This document shows positions 5,829 through 8,811 of a DNA stretch of 8,811 nt, one piece after another (position 1 is the first letter of the stretch; each line of letters opens with the position of its first letter). The stretch spans positions 1-8,811 of the forward strand of contig SYAK01000482.1 in the NCBI GenBank assembly GCA_005788935.1. The letters are read 5' to 3'. The stretch is from Pseudomonadota bacterium. Lineage in GTDB: Bacteria; Myxococcota; UBA9042; PHBI01. The position numbers and the translations under genes are program-made. The notes under the pieces were generated by a model. It was not told the DNA's origin. It made no database searches and was given only the letters and a program-made list of their open reading frames with translations.

Positions 5829-7793
5829 ATGTCCCGCACGTCTGCACGCACCTGGTTCCAGGGCCTCCTCGTCGGCACACTCCTCGCGAGCGCGGGCTGT
5901 GACCACGCGGACTTCGCCGCCACCGAGGTCGATCTGACGGCGGCCGCCCTCGTCGCGGTCGACGCGGACCTCGACGGCGTCCCGTCCGATCGGGACTGCG
6001 ACGACTGGAACCCGCACCTCTGGTCGGCCGCCCACCCCGACGGCTGCCGGGGTGGCTTCGACCCGGACGCGGCGACCTGCGATGGCGAGGCGATCGGCCT
6101 CGGGAGTACGGCCCCCGCGCCGCGCCGGGTCCGCCACGTGGCACCTGGAGGCAGCGACGCGAACGACGGCGCCTCGCCCGAGAAGGCCTGGAAGACCCTC
6201 AAATATGCGAGCGCCAGACTCGAGGCCGGTGACACCCTGAGGGTCGCGGCGGGCCTCTACGTCGACGACCCGATCATCCTGACACGCAGCGGGACGAAGG
6301 ATGCGCCGATCCGGATCGAGGGCTACGTCCCGAGCGGGACGGGCACGCCCGCGTCCCCGACTGGGCCGCGCTGGCTCGGCGGGACGGACACGCCCCAGGT
6401 CCTGGCGGATGTGGCGCGCGGGCCTGTCCTCCGGCGGAGCTCGCGGCTGTCCGGAAGCCGGGCGCCCGCGACGGCCATATCGTCCAGCGCAAACCTGTTC
6501 CCGGCGTGGGTCGAGGTCAGCGACCTGCAGATCACGGACTATCTGACGGGCATCAACGTCGGGGGCTGGCGGCACGTCCGCCTGAACCGTCTCCTGCTGC
6601 GCGACCTCGGCGACAGCGCCTCGAGCGCGTACACCGGCAAGGGGGTCGTCGGCTATCACGACTCACAGGACACGACCCACGTCGAGGTGCGCGACACGAT
6701 CGTCCAGAACACCTGCGTCGAGGGCCTCGTCCTGAGGGGCTCCTGCAACGCCATCCGGAGAGCGCTCGTGGCGTCATGGCAGCGGACGGACGTCGGGACG
6801 CTGCCGAACCGGGCCAACACGGGCTACTACATCATGGTGCACGGCGACCGCAACGTTGTCGAGGACTCCCGCGTGAGCCGCGTCACGGGCGTCACGATGC
6901 GCGCCGGCGGGCACGGCGGGCACGGCATCGGTGTCAAGGGCTGCGGGAAAGACAACGTCTTCCGACGCAACACCGCCAAGGGCCTCAGCGGGGCGTCCTT
7001 CTACGTCCGCCACCGGGGCGCGCGCTTCAACCGATTCACGCAGAACTCGGTCGACGGCAGCGGAATCGACGGACCCGCCTCAGGCTACGGCTTCAATATC
7101 CGGGACGGCGCCTCTGACAACGTCACGACCGACTCGCGCTTCGAGAAGGTGACATCGGGCGTCGCCTTCTGGGACACGACCGAGGACGAGGACGACAGCT
7201 TGTGTTCGCTCGACGCGACTGAGCGGACGACCGTCCTGAAGGGCGGCACCGACAACTTCGTCGCGCGGACCACCATCCGTGACATGACGCGCGCCGCCAT
7301 CGAATTCTCGGGCTATAAGCGGCGGGGCGCGATGAACTCGGGCAACCGCTTCCACGCGCTCACGATCGAGCGCGGCAGCGCCCTGCCAGAGGCGAAGCCG
7401 CGGCTCGTCCGAGTCGGCGCGCGGAATGCGAACAACGCCCTGACCAGCTCGACCATCCGGGGCCTCTCGGGCCTCGCGAGCTTTGAGGTGATGGGGGCCT
7501 ACCCGCCAGTTTACGACGCGTGCGGCCTGCTGGAAGGCGACGTCAACTACCTCGTCAAGCTCTCGCTCGGGCTGAGGCTCGATGGGAACACCTTCTCCGA
7601 GAGCAGCTACATCGTGCCGACGCAGCCCGTGACCATGAACACACCGCAGTACGCCTGCAACGCGCTCACCAACCCGTGCAGCGCGAACCACACCTGCGGG
7701 TCAAGCGGTCTCTGCGTGCCCACGACAGGCGTCCCGACGCCGCCGCTCGGCCCCTGTCAGACCTCCGAGCCCTTCGCGTGGCAGTGGGACTGA
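5829..7793 (+). CDS. Secreted lipoprotein with right-handed parallel beta-helix domain
   Basis: 654 aa. The N-terminus is a lipoprotein-type signal (TSARTWFQGLLVGTLLA) ending at SAGC, with Cys24 as the likely lipidation site; Ser at -3 is not ideal. Residues 45-62 contain DADLDG and DCDDWNP (D56, C57, D58, D59), like one copy of the Asp-rich Ca-type motif found in MopE-like proteins. From about 103 comes the classic entry of Pel/chondroitinase-B-like beta-helix proteins: HVAPGGSDANDG, then WKTL, AGDTLRVAAGLY and APIRIEGY. It is followed to about 590 by irregular coils rich in N/G/V/R turns (RNVVEDSRV, DNVFRRNT, RFNRFTQNS). A GGHGGHG motif (360-366) precedes IGVKGCGKDN. The C-terminal part has a small Cys-rich knot (CNALTNPCSANHTCGSSGLC). 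Such folds occur in polysaccharide lyases and adhesins. I cannot confirm a catalytic Lys/Arg pair, so enzyme versus surface binding protein is open. The SD supports the ATG. Confidence 0.85.
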   Translation: MSRTSARTWFQGLLVGTLLASAGCDHADFAATEVDLTAAALVAVDADLDGVPSDRDCDDWNPHLWSAAHPDGCRGGFDPDAATCDGEAIGLGSTAPAPRRVRHVAPGGSDANDGASPEKAWKTLKYASARLEAGDTLRVAAGLYVDDPIILTRSGTKDAPIRIEGYVPSGTGTPASPTGPRWLGGTDTPQVLADVARGPVLRRSSRLSGSRAPATAISSSANLFPAWVEVSDLQITDYLTGINVGGWRHVRLNRLLLRDLGDSASSAYTGKGVVGYHDSQDTTHVEVRDTIVQNTCVEGLVLRGSCNAIRRALVASWQRTDVGTLPNRANTGYYIMVHGDRNVVEDSRVSRVTGVTMRAGGHGGHGIGVKGCGKDNVFRRNTAKGLSGASFYVRHRGARFNRFTQNSVDGSGIDGPASGYGFNIRDGASDNVTTDSRFEKVTSGVAFWDTTEDEDDSLCSLDATERTTVLKGGTDNFVARTTIRDMTRAAIEFSGYKRRGAMNSGNRFHALTIERGSALPEAKPRLVRVGARNANNALTSSTIRGLSGLASFEVMGAYPPVYDACGLLEGDVNYLVKLSLGLRLDGNTFSESSYIVPTQPVTMNTPQYACNALTNPCSANHTCGSSGLCVPTTGVPTPPLGPCQTSEPFAWQWD

Positions 7794-7883
7794 CAGACGC
7801 ATGCGTGGCGCGCGGGCGCCGCCCCGGCGGAGTTGTTGGAACGTGCGCGTGTCGGTCCGCCCATGTCGGGGGCATCTTCCCGG

Positions 7884-7898
7884 GAGGGCGGCGCCCTC
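7884..7898. promoter_or_regulatory. 15-bp odd palindrome just before the SD of the Asp-rich protein gene
   Basis: GAGGGCG-G-CGCCCTC is a perfect inverted repeat centred on 7891. As RNA it would form GAGGGC-GGC-GCCCTC, 10 nt before the SD. It could be an operator or a leader hairpin, but chance in GC-rich DNA is also plausible. Confidence 0.3.
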
Positions 7899-7908
7899 GC
7901 CGAGTCAC

Positions 7909-7913
7909 GGAGG
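7909..7913 (+). promoter_or_regulatory. Shine-Dalgarno GGAGG that decides the ATG at 7920
   Basis: GGAGG ends 6 nt before ATG 7920. The frame is open upstream to ATG 7833, but those 29 codons have no SD and no secretion signal, so 7920 is preferred. Confidence 0.75.
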
Positions 7914-7919
7914 TCCCCG

Positions 7920-8492
7920 ATGTTCCGCGTTCCACGACGCGCGTCCTGGTACTGCGCCCGTGGGGCCTTCGCGGCCATCGCACTGTCGATTTCAGCCCGT
8001 CACGGAGATGACCTGGCAGGCCCTGGCGACGCAGAGGTGGGCGCGGAGCTGATTGCGGACGCGCCCGACGCCCAAGGGCTTCCAGACGGTCCGTCCGCAG
8101 AAGACGCTGGCATGGGAGACGACGGCGGCGTGACGCGCGAGGACGCTGACGAACCGCAAGATTCCAGGCCCGACGAGGTCTCGGAGACCTGCGGCGAGGT
8201 CACAGACGGCCCTGACCTCCTGGAGTGGGACGGCACCTCTGTCGAGGATGCGCACGGCGTTGCTGATGATACATTTTACGACAGCGCGTCACCGGATGCG
8301 CCCGATGCTGATGACACCGATGCGAGCGTCAACGCTGAGCCTCAGCCGACCTGCGATGCCCTCCCCTTCGCGGACCGCCGCGCCTGCGAGGCCCACGCGG
8401 ACTGCGCCTCAGGCGTCTGTACGTGCGGCCGGACCGCGACCGAGCATCGCAAATCGACCGGCGAGAGCTTCCTCCATCCCGGCAAGATCTGA
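7920..8492 (+). CDS. Exported Asp-rich protein with Cys-rich C-terminus, unknown function
   Basis: 190 aa from the ATG at 7920. The N-terminus has a basic n-region (MFRVPRRAS) and a hydrophobic stretch (GAFAAIALSISA, 15-26), consistent with a signal peptide. There is no lipobox Cys after it, so it is probably secreted rather than lipidated. Residues about 30-143 are an acidic Asp/Ala/Pro/Gly-rich linker (DAPDADDTDAS). The last third carries Cys at 145, 156, 162, 167 and 169 in the pattern CDALPF-x-C-x-DCASGVCTCG, which resembles the small disulfide modules that follow such linkers in myxobacterial surface proteins. The protein ends abruptly 21 residues after the last Cys, and the tail GESFLHPGKI shows no recognisable domain. 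It could therefore be a truncated version of a larger linker-plus-domain protein. I do not recognise a family. Its leader resembles that of the upstream beta-helix gene, suggesting co-ordinated expression or common ancestry. Confidence 0.65.
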   Translation: MFRVPRRASWYCARGAFAAIALSISARHGDDLAGPGDAEVGAELIADAPDAQGLPDGPSAEDAGMGDDGGVTREDADEPQDSRPDEVSETCGEVTDGPDLLEWDGTSVEDAHGVADDTFYDSASPDAPDADDTDASVNAEPQPTCDALPFADRRACEAHADCASGVCTCGRTATEHRKSTGESFLHPGKI

Positions 8493-8494
8493 CC

Positions 8495-8508
8495 CGGCCG
8501 GCCGGCCG
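8495..8508. repeat. CCGG-repeat palindrome immediately after the stop
   Basis: CGGCCGGCCGGCCG is a 14-bp self-complementary run of the CCGG tetranucleotide, starting three bases after the TGA of the Asp-rich protein gene. It is a candidate for slippage and for local secondary structure. Confidence 0.7.
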
Positions 8509-8569
8509 CCCTCGGTGACCTGACCGAAGGCCTGCCGCGACAGGAGGCCCCCGGGAAACCCCCGGGGCC
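8509..8569 (+). terminator. Two consecutive hairpins downstream of the Asp-rich protein gene
   Basis: TCGGT (8512-8516) pairs with ACCGA (8523-8527) around a 6-nt loop, with two further outer pairs. A stronger hairpin follows at 8546-8569: GGCCCC pairs with GGGGCC, and GGG (8553-8555) with CCC around AAA, leaving a 1x2 internal loop. There is no T-tract, so intrinsic termination is uncertain. A 3'-end-stabilising or Rho-assisted role would fit. Confidence 0.4.
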
Positions 8570-8811
8570 ACGCAACACGGATGCCGCTGCGTCGGGCGGG
8601 TGGGGGCGCGCACGCCCAGAGGGGCGAGGTGGTCCACTGCGGGCGGGCTAGCGTCCTCGCTCGGAGCGCAGCGCCCGCGTCGGTCTCGGCGCGGGCCAGG
8701 CCGCAGCGCCCCGGTACGCGGCTTGCAGCGACCCTCGGATCCCGGGCGGCGTGCGTCGCGGCGGGGCGCGGGCGCGCCCCCGCCGAGGACCCGGCGGACG
8801 GAGGGGCAGAC
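8570..8811. other. GC-rich stretch to the right edge with no supported gene; two strong stem-loops
   Basis: An open plus frame from ATG 8581 runs to the edge, but it has no SD and an Arg/Ala/Gly composition expected of random GC-rich DNA; the minus frames look the same. Hairpins are present at 8673-8696 (GCCCGCG with CGCGGGC, 10-nt loop) and 8760-8784 (GGCGGGGCGC with GCGCCCCCGCC, one bulge, GGGC loop). No RNA gene is recognised. Confidence 0.5.

Larger units (their letters stand above)
7794..7919. other. Intergenic region with small palindromes
   Basis: ACGCATGCGT, a 10-bp palindrome, begins three bases after the stop codon (7797-7806). CGCCG-CCC-CGGCG (7817-7829) then gives a short hairpin followed by GAGTTGTTGG, a weak terminator candidate for the beta-helix gene. 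The 126-bp gap argues against tight translational coupling with the next gene. Confidence 0.4.

Noticed and set aside
5679..6659. 326-codon minus-strand open frame opposite the beta-helix lipoprotein
   Set aside because: It overlaps a well-supported lipoprotein gene and has an Arg/Asp/Val-rich sequence of the antisense-shadow type.
7833..7919. Upstream extension of the Asp-rich protein to ATG 7833
   Set aside because: There is no SD before 7833 and the extension would bury the signal peptide. GGAGG before ATG 7920 gives a better start.
8581..8811. Open plus-strand frame running off the right edge
   Set aside because: It has no SD, and its Arg/Ala/Gly-rich text matches chance in GC-rich DNA. 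It is too short to judge without the next sequence.
1..8811. CRISPR array, tRNA, rRNA, toxin-antitoxin or defence operon
   Set aside because: No regularly spaced repeats, cloverleaf or rRNA-like sequence, small toxin pair or defence domains were seen. RecD2 alone is a repair helicase and not evidence of a defence system.

Overview
The window is very GC-rich, with G or C dominating third codon positions. It carries several exported proteins of a type common in Myxococcota and related former Deltaproteobacteria: lipoproteins with acidic Asp/Glu-rich linkers, a calcium-site-like DCDD motif, Cys-rich tails and parallel beta-helix domains. That affiliation is an inference from protein style; there is no rRNA or other phylogenetic marker here.

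Layout, left to right. (1) The left edge holds the N-terminal 113 residues of a minus-strand lipoprotein with an acidic low-complexity linker. (2) A divergent intergenic region of about 200 bp has an 11-bp tandem repeat and a hairpin with a GNRA-type loop. (3) The plus-strand gene at 546-2951 is a complete recD2-type DNA helicase, the only housekeeping gene I recognise. (4) The plus-strand gene at 3079-4845 encodes an exported protein that reads as a peptidase M49 (dipeptidyl-peptidase III-like) homologue in which the zinc-binding and catalytic residues appear to be replaced. It has a strong SD with a TTG start and is followed by a good candidate terminator. (5) At about 5022-5689 lies a decayed IS21-type transposase (istA) fragment, missing its N-terminus, with one catalytic Asp changed to Gly and its C-terminal part in another frame. 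Its end coincides with a conspicuous AT-rich perfect inverted repeat. (6) The plus-strand gene at 5829-7793 encodes a large secreted lipoprotein with a right-handed beta-helix. (7) The plus-strand gene at 7920-8492 encodes a small exported Asp-rich, Cys-rich protein whose ribosome-binding leader resembles that of gene 6. (8) The right edge (8493-8811) has no convincing gene but several strong GC hairpins.

The genes do not form an evident single pathway. Most encode envelope or secreted proteins placed beside a DNA-repair helicase, and the IS remnant marks past insertion activity between the M49-like gene and the two exported-protein genes. I found no CRISPR array, tRNA, rRNA, toxin-antitoxin pair or defence operon. 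The most unusual item is the apparently dead M49-type protein. The most unusual non-coding item is the AT-rich palindrome at 5664-5688.
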